A DNA stretch of 64,000 bases from NCBI GenBank assembly GCA_000349905.1, contig KB722738.1, positions 251,790-315,789 of the forward strand, in the 5' to 3' direction. The notes under the pieces are model-generated. The model did not search any database and had not been told where the DNA came from. It saw nothing but the letters and a program-made list of their open reading frames with translations. Made by a program: the position numbers and the translations under genes. The stretch is from Volvariella volvacea V23 (Eukaryota; Basidiomycota; Agaricomycetes; Agaricales; Pluteaceae). Of this stretch, positions 36,000-47,911 are shown piece by piece (position 1 is the stretch's first letter; each line of letters starts with the position of its first letter).

Positions 36000-37026
36000 T
36001 TACATAATTATACAACCTGGACGAGTGCATCTTGGAGCTCGCGGTGCCTCCTTATAAAGAAATGTCATAACAGCCTAATCATTCGACCTTAGCTCCCACC
36101 CTTATTACCACCATGCCAATGCACTCACCTCATGAAATATGTTATACGCCTCTTCTTTATCTCCACTCGAAAAATGCCAAAATCCTCTAATATCCCAGGG
36201 ATGGATCCTCTTTATCATCTCCTCAACTTCCTTCGTAGGCTTGCTAACTGTCTTTGACTCCAAATCGGGCCCAGATGGCAATCCAGTGTCTTTGGCAATC
36301 CCAACGAGGAATACAGCCCCAGCCGAAGCAAAACAATGGCGTATCCATGGTATCCACAACTCTTTTGCCCTTTGTATGCTCTCTATCGAGGTTGAATCGA
36401 AGCAGAGGAAGAATATGTCCGAATTCGTATATAACGAGAGGATGCTACGAAGTTCCTGCAAGTCTTCCTCTGCCATATCGTCTGCGCATGTGTGGACATA
36501 TCAGTCTCATCGGAGAAGTTTCGTGAGCAATACAGTGCGTACTTAAATCTGAATTGAGTACTTTCACTGCGCGTGTGTAAACACATGAGTCTCATTAGAC
36601 AAGTTTCGCGAGAGACCCAGTGCGTACTGAATTTGTTATCTGAATCAAGTACTTTCAATCTCCACCTTTTCCCGTTTTTGAGAGTTATCTCCGTGTTTTG
36701 CTCAGTGAGCACCTGGAGTCGACGATAGTCCGTGAGCATGCCATGTCTCCCGCGACTCGGGGTAGTGTCATCACCCTTGGAAGCTTCTCATACGAACCAG
36801 ATCCCCAGTTTGACAGGGATGCTATAAAACTCGTCTTGAATGAAATAAGGTCGGCAATTAGCGTCCGTAGGACAGAATCGGCACTTCGTGGATAAGGACG
36901 AGTACACACCTTACCCACTCCTTCATCGCCAAATACTACACATTTGATGACCCCCTGAATTGGCACTGGAGTTGTGCCTTCAAGTCGTGAATACCGTTTC
37001 TGCTTTTCTTTCAAATTAAACTTCAT
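36000..37026 (-). CDS. Divergent Rho-like GTPase with CaaX box (copy 2)
   Basis: Exons on minus: 37026-36910, 36834-36775, 36712-36628, 36481-36129, 36074-36000; 229 residues. P-loop GDEGVGKT at 33-40, again split by the first intron as in CDC42. Switch II is badly altered: VLDSDNKFNDM (DSDN at 82-85 instead of DTAG), with no catalytic Gln. The NKxD-like motif is GIAKDTG, and FLCFDSTSIESIQRAKELW matches the Rho helix region. The C-terminus CIIM is a CaaX box. Intron 3 (147 nt) is longer than its neighbours because it holds a tandem duplication. It is the tandem partner of the decayed copy just upstream. It may still bind nucleotide, but hydrolysis is doubtful. Confidence 0.72.
36484..36660. 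repeat. Diverged tandem duplication inside copy 2 (exon 3 end and intron 3)
   Basis: Two adjacent units of roughly 85-90 bases align along their length. Each holds TGCGC(A/G)TGTGT, CAGTGCGTACT (or a close variant) and AGTACTTTCA. The copied part includes a splice donor (GTACGCACT on minus) and the adjoining exon end, so intron 3 contains a decoy donor. Confidence 0.6.
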
Positions 37027-37278
37027 GTTCTCTTCAATCAATAGTCAGCTTAGCCTCGAAGCTTGTATCAAAGAACACCTAGAACTACTTACAACAGTGG
37101 CAGTCGATGTGGTACGTTCAGAATGACCTCAAGGTTGCACTCAATGTACATATATATAGCCGATGAAACACCGCCATGAGGCGATCTCGGGTTAGGGCTC
37201 ATAGTGTATGAAGAGTGCTGATTTAAGAAATGCAATGAATCCTGGGCGTAGGTAGTTTTTACCATCATGTTGATATCA

Positions 37279-38210
37279 CTACAAAATAGTACAAACTTGA
37301 CCACGAGTGCATGTTGGTACTCGTGGCGGTTCTTATAAAGCAACGTCGTAATGACCTAATTACTCATGTCAGTCCTTATGCACACATGAATACTACTGTC
37401 ATCTCGAAACACCCACCTCGTGGAATATATCATATATCATCTCCTTATCCCTAGTAGAGCATTCCCCAAATCCTCTACATTCGAGCCTCATCTCTCTCGT
37501 CTTTCTCTTAATCTCCTCCTTCGTAAGCCTACCGTCGGTCTGGGACTTGGAACTATTCCCGGACGCTAATACAGCCTCTTTGGCTATGCCAACGAGGAAT
37601 ATAAACATATTACCAGGGAAATAATGCCGTATCTGAGATACCCATACTTCCTTTGCTCTCTGTAAACTTTCTCTGGAAGTCGAATCGAAACAGACGAAGA
37701 ATATGTCTGTCTGTAAATATAACGTGTAGGTCTCATTGCAGTCTGCTGCACTTGCTTCTAACATATTGCCTGGGTGTAGATATTACCACTGTCACTAAAG
37801 GAATAGCATGAATTTTGTTAGCAATACCGGACGTACTTGATTTGCTATCTGTATCGAATATATGCAGCTGGCACCTTTTTCCATTCTTGAGTGTCATTAT
37901 CGTGTTTTATCCCGCAAGCACCTGGAATGGATAGCGGATAAGCGCACCAGTTCACAACTCACAGCTATAAGTGCATTACGTTTGAGAGCCTCTCATTCAA
38001 ATTCGGCCTGCCGTCGAAAAGAGATGATATGAAGCTCGTCTGGAGGTTAAATGAGGTCGGTGTTAGCACCCGTAGATTCGGCAATACACCGCCAACTCCT
38101 TCATCACCTACCACTACGCACTTGATAGTCCCTTCAACTGGCTCTGGCGTCGTATTCTCGAGTCGTGAATATCTTTTCTTCTTTTTCGAATTCAAGTTCA
38201 TATTCCCCAT
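37279..38210 (-). pseudogene. Rho-like GTPase copy 3, decayed
   Basis: Clearly homologous to copy 2 exon by exon: NLNSKKKKRYSRLE matches the copy 2 N-terminus, TSFISSL matches TSFIASL, and FFVCFDSTSRESLQRAKEVW matches its helix. Three lesions. At the end of exon 1 (near 38087) the P-loop Lys codon is damaged, giving either GDEGVGG or a frameshift. In exon 3 (near 37910) codon CAA of copy 2 is TAA. In the last exon (near 37340) one base is missing relative to copy 2, so the CaaX end (CTIL then TAG, at 37279) is out of frame. Exon borders otherwise follow copy 2. Confidence 0.68.
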
Positions 38211-38923
38211 CTTCTGTTGGCTTATTTGAGTCTAGCATTTTGAATCAATGTGTCAGCTTGAAACATAAAGTAATAAATCATCCACCTAAGCAAACTTGTC
38301 AATGCAGCATAAATCCCTCAGTCGCTACTGTTTGTCCAAATCAGTCTCAAGTCGCGCTCGGTACTAGCACCCATACATATATAGTGTGTTTGGCTGGTGA
38401 TACCCGCCACGAGGTGATCTCGGGCTCAGGGGCCGCCATGGCTGCGCTTGAGCGCAAGCTGGCCACGGTTCGACTCGGGTTCGAACCCGCCAGGTCGCTT
38501 TCGGTGTCAAACTCTGCATTTCTCTTCGACACGAGGCATCATGATCACTTGTCGTGGTGATGATGGTGATGCCGGATGGTGATTAGCATGTTGGCCTTGA
38601 TGTACAGGAACATAGTCGTCATTTGTGCAGAATGTGAATCTTACTAACTGTGATCACCGTGTATCATGATGATTACCATTCTGAGCAGGGGCTTGGCTGA
38701 GAGCTCAGGTATTGTAAAGTGAGAATTGGCACCACTGCCGCTCTCAGTCAGGGCTATGCAAGATATGCACTTGGTTGTATTGTAGTTGGCACTAAAATAT
38801 AAGTGGAAGGCTGAAAACGCGGATGGCGGGATGGCGGATTCACGAGTCCTGACAAACAAAGTCAAATAAAATAGCAACACTAGGAGACCGCTCACGTCGA
38901 TCTGTACTATTCACCTCACAGCC
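38211..38923. other. Intergenic with a 14-bp palindrome
   Basis: About 700 bases. At 38476-38489 CGGGTTCGAACCCG is a perfect palindrome that also matches a Pol III B box; a second B-box-like GGTTCGACTC starts at 38467. No tRNA cloverleaf can be folded around it by eye. Confidence 0.4.
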
Positions 38924-40105
38924 ATGTCGCGCCCTCAGGATGACAGAAATCAAGAAGCGACAGTATACCTCGTAAGTGCGAGTATTCATATATGCGATCT
39001 TGGATCTGATTGAAGTGCGTTTTATAGGGAAATTTAGATGAGAAGTGTACAGACGCTCTTGTATGGGAGCTGATGCTCCAAGCGGGTCCGGTTGGTATGT
39101 ATGCCCATTATATGTGCCAAAACACACACGTAATGACAAATTTTCTCTGTTTTCACGTCATACAGTGAACGTTCACCTTCCAAAGGACCGAATTTCAATG
39201 CAACATCAAGGCTACGGCTTCTGTGAGTTCTTGACGGAGGAGGATGCAGAATACGCCTGTAAGATTATGAATCAGATTAAGCTATGGGGTAAACCCATCC
39301 GAGTTAACAAGGTTAGCTTGTCTAGGTGATTCTCGGCTTGTCTATAAGCTTTAACACAACCTGTTTCCTTTCACTTTAGGCATCTTCGGACAAAAAGCAA
39401 CTGGACGTAGGAGCCAACTTGTTCATCGGGAACTTGGATGAAAATGTCGATGAGAGGTTGTTGTACGATACGTTCAGCGCGTTTGGATTAATGGCCACAA
39501 CAGCAAAGGTATGTCTCGCGCGTTCATACATCCCACTTTCCCTGTTCATCTCGTCTTTTCAGATTGCACGAGACCCAGGTTCTGGCGTTTCAAAAGGTTA
39601 TGGTTTTGTTTCCTACACCGACTTCGAAGCCTCCGATGCTGCCATCGAATCTATGAACGGCCAATTCCTCATGAACAAAGCCATCACTGTTCAATACGCA
39701 TTCAAAAAGGATGGAAAGGGTGAACGCCATGGTACAGCCGCCGAGCGTCTACTAGCCGCACAAGCGCGCAAGAACAATGCTTTACCTGTCGCGGCACGCC
39801 CTGGTGCGCCGATAGGGTTCGGTGCACGACCACCTATACCAGGATTCCAAGGTCCTTACCAAGGCCAATTCGCTGGTGCTCTTGCTCAACCTCCGCCACC
39901 ACCTGGATTTACGCCTCAGCAAACTGTTATGCCTCCCCCAATGCAAATGTCGATGGCACCCCCACCCCCACCACCGGGCATGGGCATGCCACCGATGGCT
40001 CCACCTGGTGTTCCTATGTATGGCGGGTTCCCGCCCCCACCACCGCCCCCACCTGGGTTTGGTGGCCCATATGCTCCTTCCCCTGCACCACAGCCGCAGT
40101 TCTAG
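38924..40105 (+). CDS. Splicing factor 3B subunit 4 (SF3B4/Hsh49)
   Basis: U2 snRNP component that binds pre-mRNA near the branch site. Exons 38924-38971, 39028-39094, 39166-39311, 39380-39508, 39563-40105; 310 residues. Two RNA-recognition motifs: RRM1 (about 13-88) with [18 protein letters not shown] and [20 protein letters not shown]2 (about 98-180) with [19 protein letters not shown] and [16 protein letters not shown]. The C-terminal third is very Pro/Gly/Met-rich, as in the human protein. No anomalies. Confidence 0.95.
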
Positions 40106-40612
40106 ATGGCATCCTTGTTGGGCGTTGCTTGTTGCTCGCAGGCTCGCCTTCTCTGACCCTGTCATTCACGCTTGATGTGGCATGACCAATGGATACTCTC
40201 TCGCAAATACCTTACGACAGAACAGAGCAGATTTTTATTACTGGGGGTATGTACAGACAGAAGAAATGGGCGAGTTGCTATGGTTTTTACACGTTACACG
40301 TAAGACGAACAGAGGTGTTATGTATATGCTGATTTGAACGGCTAGATGATATGATGTCAATAAATGAAGTACTATACATGTTCAGCGAATTGAATATAAT
40401 TGCAAGCTGGTCGAGAGAAGAAGGCACGAAGTGAGAGTAAATATGAATGGGAAAAAAAGGTGAGGAAGAAACGAACGATTCGGATCAAGAAATGAGACGA
40501 TTCTGTTCACGGGCGATTCTTTTAGCAACTTCTCTAAATCGCTAGCCACAACACTTAAGCTCAGCAAGCCCTTTCGAACCTTGACCAGACCGCTTATGAC
40601 ATACTATGGAGT
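40106..40612. other. Intergenic between convergent genes
   Basis: About 500 bases, presumably the two 3' untranslated regions. No gene recognised. Confidence 0.45.
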
Positions 40613-41885
40613 TCAAAATTTCTCTGCTTGTAGGGATGCCTTACTCGGGGTTTTAGGAAGAGGAGGCGCTTTACCACGTCTTTGCTGCTTCTTCTCAGTC
40701 CTCGAAGACGGGGATGATGGTGCTGACATGCTTCCAGACCCCCTTCCTACTCCCACACCTACGTCTCCGCTCGAGCTATTGCTAGTGCCCATACCACCGC
40801 TCCTTTCCGCGTTGGCATTGCCGATACTATTCGTCGTCTTTGCGAATTCTGCAGAGTGTGTGGAAGGGAGAGGGGACGCTGCTACAGCGAGCGGTGTTGG
40901 ACCGGGGACTGACTTTGGAGTTGGAACTGGATGAGTCGTGATCTTTACCGCGTTGGAAGCAGCGCCGGAAGTTCCAGTTGCAGGAGGAGCCGTCTTCGAA
41001 GAATCAGTACCGCCTAAACCTGGGGGGACAGCAGGTGGACCCATGACCGGCGACAACTTTGGGTCTGTCCAAATCCGGGACGAGACGCTAGAGGTATCCT
41101 TGTTATTGTCGCTTTGCGGTGGGACGAACCGGATGTTGTGCACATCTAGCCTAGATGATGGCTGCGAAGACGGCGTCGGCGACGTGTTCACGGTGTAGGG
41201 CGGTAAAGGCACGGATGGGGCAGAAAGCGGAGTGAGAGCGACTGGCTGAGGAGGAGTTGGCAGAGCTTTGGGTTCGATGTAAGGGACGTTGTGGGTGTTG
41301 CTGCCAAAGCTGACTGGGCGGACTATGGGTGGCTGGTTGAGAATGATCGAGTCGTGATCTTCCGTATCGTGAGGATGCGAGGGTTCTGAAGGCGCCAAGG
41401 AAATCTACAACGGTGATTTACCGTATCAGGTTGGGGAGGAGGGGGATTAACGTGATTAGTGGGGGATAGTGCATTAAGAAGCCGGTGCCACTTACTTGAC
41501 TTTCGGATTTGAACCACTCCTTCTTGAATGGACTCACATTCCTGAACGGTGAAGATTTGCTGGTAGGAAAACCTTGTTTGGACGGTGTTCCGGTGTACGA
41601 CCCGCTTCGGCTGAAGCCTCCCAAACCGTGGATAGAGTCTGTAAAGTTGCCGAATCGAGGATTCTTGTATTGGTATTTCTGGCTGAGATAAGCATTTCGT
41701 CTTGCAGAGTGATAACAGCTGTACAGGGCATATATAGTGATGGTGGTAGTCGCAAGAATGATGAACGAGAGGGAAAGGTAGGCCCAAACGCTGAGGTTGC
41801 TCAACGAGGGTGTTGTGTCTACCACTAGGGCTTGGCCGGAGAAATCGTCAGAGGTTGGGTCTGAGGAAAGGACCGTGTTGGACAT
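40613..41885 (-). CDS. Single-pass membrane protein with long Pro/Ser-rich cytosolic tail
   Basis: Exons on minus: 41885-41496 and 41404-40613; 393 residues. A short N-terminal segment precedes one transmembrane helix (VWAYLSLSFIILATTTI, about residues 35-57) and a Tyr/Arg-rich juxtamembrane part (YHSARRNAYLSQKYQYK). The remainder is Ser/Pro/Thr-rich and ends in a basic, Pro-rich stretch (KKQQRRGKAPPLPKTPSK) resembling an SH3-binding site. No signal peptide and no known family recognised. Function unknown. Confidence 0.62.
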
Positions 41886-42608
41886 AATGCCCAATGGATG
41901 GTTATACCCTCTCTACGTTTCTTGTGGTGCGGCTCGTCGCAAGTGAGGAGAGGATGGCTGCGTTGAAGTGGGGAAAGAAAGCTGGGGCTGGGTATCTGTA
42001 GACGGAGGAGAGGATGAAGCAAAATATGGTTAAGCAATGGCTAGTATCAATCTCGACGGCGTACTCACGTAGAAGGAAGTTGGAGTCTAGGAAGAGGAGG
42101 ACAGCGTTTGAGAGGACGGGCATTTGAGAAGGAAGTATAAATCGACTCAGTGGCTGACGTCCTAGAAGCTTCATTGGTCGTGCTGGAAATTTCAGCCGCG
42201 CACCTGTCTTGATTGCTGGGATTATCCCTTATCCTGGGTAGGGCCCAGGGGATAGCTGCAACCGACTATCTCCCTACCTGGTTGTGTGGACTCGAGCTTA
42301 TATATCCTCACCTCCTAAAGAACGTCAAGTCTTCGACTTCTCATGGTCTTCTAGTGAATTTGGTGTGTATAGAAGAGACGGAATTTCTCTCCATAAGATT
42401 CTGGGAAATAACCTCTGTGTTTCCGCATGAGTTTCTATAGGATTTAAGCGCACTGCGATTGATTCTTTTACAGCACCAACTTGAAGCCAGTCGCTCAAGC
42501 TCGGCACGGGGCGGCCCGGCATCAATTCCCACAATACAAGCCTATGAGCTCATTGATTAGATCGCAACACCTGCCATTCTCGGCCTTGTTCAAGCACTTA
42601 CCACAGAC
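41886..42608. other. Intergenic, divergent promoters
   Basis: About 720 bases. A 90-codon minus-strand frame (41902-42174) could be leader sequence of the membrane-protein gene. Nothing else recognised. Confidence 0.4.
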
Positions 42609-43113
42609 ATGCCTCAGAGTACGTTGCAACGGATTCCACTTGTTTTTGAGCCTACCTAACGGGAGATAGAATATATTGTCGTCTTCAAGGACGGAACAAC
42701 AGATGCTCAAGTGCAGGATTATGCTGCGCAAGTGAATAATAACGGTGAGTGATTATCATAACGGCTGGTTACTTCTCTGTTTATCGTGCCCCTCAACGCA
42801 TTACAAATCCTCCGATCCCTCCATATTCAATATTTTGTACAATATAACTGCTAAATAGGCGGAAAAGTGACCAACACATATGACGCTGTTTTCAAGGTAA
42901 AGGCGCCGACTATACCCTTAATCGTTGTTTACCGATTGGTGCCATTCTACCAGGGATTTGCAGCAGAGATTCCTGATTCCTTCTTGACAAGCTTGCAAGG
43001 TGATTCTATCGTGGACTATATCGGCAAGTAGCCTCTACATGAATGAGCTTCGGGTGTGTGTGCTTACACGATTGATTCTGCTAGAACCGGATGGCATCGT
43101 TACCACTCAATAA
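42609..43113 (+). CDS. Peptidase inhibitor I9 family protein (POIA1-like)
   Basis: Small cytosolic inhibitor and intramolecular-chaperone-like protein of subtilisin-type proteases, related to Pleurotus POIA1 and yeast Pbi2. Exons 42609-42618, 42670-42744, 42859-42896, 42954-43023, 43085-43113; 73 residues. The sequence starts MPQKYIVVFKDGTTD and ends VDYIEPDGIVTTQ, both typical of the I9 fold, with FKGFAAEIP in the middle. The first coding exon is only 10 nt. The last intron is GC-AG (ATCG|GCAAGT); the alternative GT site 4 bases downstream would destroy the conserved tail. No signal peptide. Confidence 0.9.
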
Positions 43114-43557
43114 GGAACAAACTCACTAGTCGGAGCTCCAGATACCTGCGGTTAAGATAATTGATTTACGAACATTGATCTTGCCTGTGGTGGGGGTCAT
43201 ATGTAGAATGGGACTGTATGGATGCAGAATGCCGAGAAATGCCAGTAAACTGAAAATTACATGCGATGTAGTCCCTGTGCGATGACGGCGTTCCCTCTCC
43301 AAATGTAGTTTCTAGTTGTCCGAGCTAGTTGATCACTTCAGCTCTTCTGCTTTGCTCCCTTGGGATGGCGTTTGAATGTACAAGTCACAATCACCAACCG
43401 TTGTAACAAAAGTGCCCTCCAAGGTTCGTAGACTCCCAACCTGCAACTTGAAGCTGGGTATAGCTATAATAACTGCTCAGTCATCTTCCCACCCCTAATA
43501 TTATGTAAGCCGCCAGTGCCTTTCGTCGAAGTTTGGTGTGGCTGCACAATATCTTTC
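43114..43557. other. Intergenic
   Basis: About 440 bases, no gene recognised; promoter side of EMC4. Confidence 0.4.
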
Positions 43558-44317
43558 ATGCCAACTTCACTGACGACGCTCGATTATGCCAGTCTAGAGA
43601 CTAGCTCAAGGTGAGCAACGACCTCTTGTCTTTTTTCCTGCACTTTTGTGATTGAAAGGTCTATCTAGATGGAAGAACCTTCCACCACCTCCGGGGTTCG
43701 CTAAATCGTCGTCATCCGTGCGTTTCACTATTGAGAAGCAGGTCACCCCATTCTGACGCAGTTGGTCGGATTCTAGTCAAAGTCTTCTGGAAAAACAACT
43801 GCACCTTCTCAAGATACCTATAATGAACTCAAGGAGAAACGTGCATGGGAGATGGCATACGCACCCGCAAAGTCTTTGCCTATGCAAGCTCTCATGTTGT
43901 ACATGTCGGGCAGTGGAGTTCAGATCTTCAGCATGGGCATTGTCTTCATGCTCCTCCTTTCCCCATTCAAGAATATTGCTGGGATGAACAAGGGTCAGTG
44001 TCCATTACACCTACTTTGGCGCCAGAGTGTAGACTGAAACACCCATGACCAAAATAGCATTCGCACCCTTCGTACCGTCGCCTCCGCCTCAGAATCCAGC
44101 ACTCAGTCTATTGCCCCAGAAGATTATGTATATTTTGTGCAACTTGCTTACTTTTGCTGTCGGGTTGTGGAAATGTCGGTCGATGGGTCTTTTGCCAATG
44201 GGTACTGGGGATTGGTTAGCGTTTGAGACGCGGGGTTTGGTGTGTATCCTCCGCACTTCTGCCTTTCTGAGCTTGATCTGATGCGTTCGTCAGCCTCTGG
44301 AAACGGTTCTTTTCTGA
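43558..44317 (+). CDS. EMC4: ER membrane protein complex subunit 4
   Basis: Subunit of the EMC insertase, which places tail-anchored and multi-pass proteins in the ER membrane. Exons 43558-43610, 43669-43717, 43777-43993, 44058-44239, 44294-44317; 174 residues. A Pro/Ser-rich cytosolic N-terminus with WKNLPPPPGF is followed by LKEKRAWEMAYAPAKSLPMQ, a strong family signature. Two membrane helices follow (MGIVFMLLLSPF region, and IMYILCNLLTFAVGLW), then KCRSMGLLP and GDWLAFE. Length matches the family. Confidence 0.92.
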
Positions 44318-44520
44318 GCCTCTATGTTGGACACCATTGAATAATACGCATCATGTGCAATATTTATTACAGGAATTCGTATTGGAATAAGTGTCTAAAG
44401 TCATAACACGGACATGGAAATGCTCGAGCCTTGGAGCACGGAGCACAAGAAAGCCAGCTAGCGGCTTGTACTGCGTTGCCATTGCAATGCGCGTCGATGA
44501 GAGATGTCACGTCATAACAA

Positions 44521-45272
44521 TCATCCTGAAGGCTGGGTATGGGTGGGGTTTTGGGGTTTTGGATATTCGGGAAGTTGGCTGTCCAGTGATTCTAATTCAT
44601 AAGCCGGAAGCTGCTCTTCGTCGGGCTTGAGTCGAGGGTCTCGCTGGGGTGCACGTTGTGCTCTCTTGGATTGCCTCGCGCACCACACACACCACCAGAC
44701 GATGAAGAACACTGAAACAGAAAGGGACTTAGTATTTCAGCTTCGCGTGGTCGAGAGGAACGTACATAATAAGACGCCCACGCTAACACCAACACCGATG
44801 AGGATCTTCTTTGTAGTACAGAAGGAGTCGCCGTCACTGGCAATACACACTATGAGTGATTGTCAAAGGACGTGAAGGCGCTACGACCCACCTGCACATG
44901 ATATATGTCGGAATGGGGTATAGGCTCTAGTGTGCTTGATGGTACAGTGGTGCGTTGGGAAGTGGTCCTTGAAGGTGAGTATGACCTGGTTGAGGATTGA
45001 GAATACCCATGTGGTTTTTATACATACGAGACTTTCAGCCACTTCGTGTTTGTTAACTTAGTGCTGTGTCCCTGCATGGTCCCCTCATCTGGTGTGCCGT
45101 CGGAATTTCATCCATTTGCTATAGTAGCCGATGCGAGGCCGGTATAGCGGTGCGGTTTACAAGCGTTCTGACTCCGCCCCGCTGTCCATATGGGCCGTGG
45201 TTTTCAGCGAGCGTGGAGGTTCCAGGCAAATTGACAGGTACACTTCAAACGCGGCATGCCTTTATTGAGTAG
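44521..45272 (-). CDS. Probable single-pass membrane protein, exon model incomplete
   Basis: The 3' exon (about 44713-44521) is clear: after splicing from about 44830-44765 it reads KKILIGVGVSVGVLLLFFIVWW, a transmembrane helix, then a basic and Pro-rich tail ending in PKPQNPTHTQPSG. Upstream on minus an extracellular-looking Cys-rich stretch (DHFPTHHCTIKHTRAYT, then HISCAVCIASDGDSFC) can be joined in phase across an intron of about 40 bases. A further coding-like piece (AFEVYLSICLEPPRSL) lies near 45260. The start codon and first exons could not be fixed. Family unknown. Confidence 0.4.
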
Positions 45273-47911
45273 GCAATGACATCTTATCGCCTATCCGAGG
45301 CTGTGTATCAACTGCGCATGTCGAAATTTACACAAGTTTAGACGCTAATCAACGATGCAATCGATGTCCATGGGAAACCTGGTACTGTTGGAGAAATCAA
45401 GGGGTATGGAGATTGCAATTTTGGCGTCATGACATTCACAGCCGTCAGCCAAGCTAGTAATCCAAAATCCTCGGGGACTCATTTTACTTCGCTGCCCGCA
45501 TGTTTGTGGAACCTTTCGTCGACGGTTCAATAATTTGCAAGTGGTGGGACGGGAGGCATGAGTCACTCCGACTCATTCAACGGACTCCGGTGTTTGGTCG
45601 AGCAACTGCTATTATCAATCACTACTCAAAAGATCACGCTAAAAGGCTTGAGCGCGTTTTCTCCAGTCTCTCGACTCGTTTTGACTCGTGATGTTCGTTA
45701 CCGAGCGTTTTCTCTCTCGTCATTGGCCTCCGGATCTCGCCCTGCCCATGAACAACATCGATTGAGGTGGGTTTCCAGCCCTATCGCCCGATGGCAGCGT
45801 CAACTTTAGTGGCCTCATTTCCTATGCATCTCTCACATGCTCGCCAGAAACATTTCGCTCTTGCGCCCTCCTTGATTGAAACAGCACAACTATTTCTTTA
45901 TGGCTCTAGCTCCGCTCTTACTCTCCTGTCAGCACCGGGACAACCCTCATCCACCACCGCTTTACCAAATTGCTTCCCCTCATGCAAGGTATTCTCCTAG
46001 ATAAGAGTCAGAAAATAGAAGCTCGCAGGCTGCGGATGAAGCTGTACAACAACTTGGAAGCATGTACGGCAGCTGAATAGCGTGCTGCGGGCCTGAATGA
46101 ATGCCTTACCCGGGGAGGTGAGTTGCTCTGGCCGCCAGGGGCGATTCGTTACCCCACACTGTGAACGTGTTGACAGATTAGGAGGCTGTGTTGTATCTCC
46201 ATGTCATTCAACCATGGTCGGGATGGCTAACCTTGGTCGCTAACCCGATAGCGCCGATAGGACGTATTGCTGAATTGGATTGAGCATCTCACTCGCTCGT
46301 CAGCACTTGAGGCGTGAAGTTAGCTCGAGATCTTGTTAGTGAACTCCAGCTTCTTCCACGATCAAATTCGTCCGCCAAATCATTGTCACATTCCTGATCT
46401 TATTTCAGGTAATGTTTTTCACCAAATCTCGAGGGCTGTGTACAACAACCGCATTATTCCGCAGTGAGTGCTGTCGCCTCCACGCTCACTCTTCTCACAT
46501 TAAATCCATTGTCCGGGGTAGGACCTGGTAGGACTTTGGCGCACATTTCTTGGCAGCTACTCAGATAGCGACTTTGACAGACGACTTTGACAGATGAATT
46601 TCCTAAACAGGACCGAGGCTGTACAAGATGGTTAGTTCAGGACACCACAAGCGAGGAGCTATTAGCAGCTTGAATACGACAACAATCGAACCCATGTGTC
46701 TATCACCTACGCGAGGGCTATGTATACCGAACTTTGGCCGTCGGCAGAAGGGGACTAGGAGCTCGAACGTTATCAACGGTCGGGAAAAATATATCGTGTG
46801 CACGATTAATCTTTTCTTCATGCTGTTGTATTTTTTCAACGAATAAATATAACGACAGGGGGCTAGGGAACACGATCTTGGTACGTCATAGCTTGGCAGG
46901 TGCAAGGTGACAGTTATCTACGACATGACAATGGAGACCACTGAGACCACGACAGCATTTGACCTAAGTTGCCTAATATACCTGCCTTTGGCGCCAGTAA
47001 GGTGTCAGCACCTCATCCTAGCATTCCCAGCAGGCCAATAACGGGCGTATTGGACGGCAAGTCAGAAGAATCCCTGAAGTTCCTCGACCTGGTGTCATAC
47101 AAACGGAGACGTGGTGGTCAGAACGCCTCAGAGAGTACGTGCGTAATTGCACATTCTCTGGGATGGCGTCTACTTCCAGAGTGACATCCTTGAAGCTCTC
47201 AATAGTTACTGGGGCGAACCATTTGTATGAATGCGCCACCAAAAAGAGATGGGGAGAGGGAGAGGGAGAGGCGGTGGTCATAAGGAAATGGCAAGTTGAG
47301 AGGATGTATCTTCTGGCAGAATAGCGAAAGTCATCGGACACTCACCAGGGTCTAGGTTCCCAGATCGTGCATATCTCAATGGTCTTAATTTGTCCTCAGA
47401 GAGTAGCGTATTGCACCCTATGCCCGGGATTCGTATAATCGCTTGCTTGACTCGCCCTCCTGAGATTCGACACACGTGTACAGTGTATCACTCTACCTTT
47501 GATTACGGGGTTAGACAGTGTATGCAAAGGGAAAGGACCACATCTAGAATTAATGCACCATGATATGACAGAGATGAGCCTTCCAGCGTGCTATTTTAGT
47601 TACATTTGTTGTCTGTTTTTCGACGAGGCAGATTTGGGCACATCAAGGTCGAATAGTATTACGAAGGCATGGCCCAATTCTTGCCCCCTCTAAGTCGTTG
47701 TGCGTCGACTCGGATGGGTTATGTCCACAAAGCCTAAGCAGTAAAATTGCATCCCTGTCCACCAAAGAGCAAGAAAAACGCATGTAAGAGTCGCAAGTGC
47801 ATGTATTCTGTAGTATGCCCTATCGAAGCTCTTAGCAGCTTTCGCAAGCAACATACAGCAACACATACCAGTATCATCGCCTGGATGCTTTGAGGCACCA
47901 AGAAAGCACCT
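45273..47911. other. Gene-poor 2.6 kb
   Basis: No supportable gene. On minus, 47475-47343 and 47232-47140 carry coding-like pieces (LSEDKLRPLRYARSGN and TIESFKDVTLEVDAIPENVQ) that could be spliced, but no start, end or family was found; they may be a gene remnant. Confidence 0.35.

Noticed and set aside
43021..43084. GT donor four bases after the GC donor in the last intron of the I9 inhibitor
   Set aside because: It would replace the conserved IEPDGIVTTQ tail with unrelated residues.
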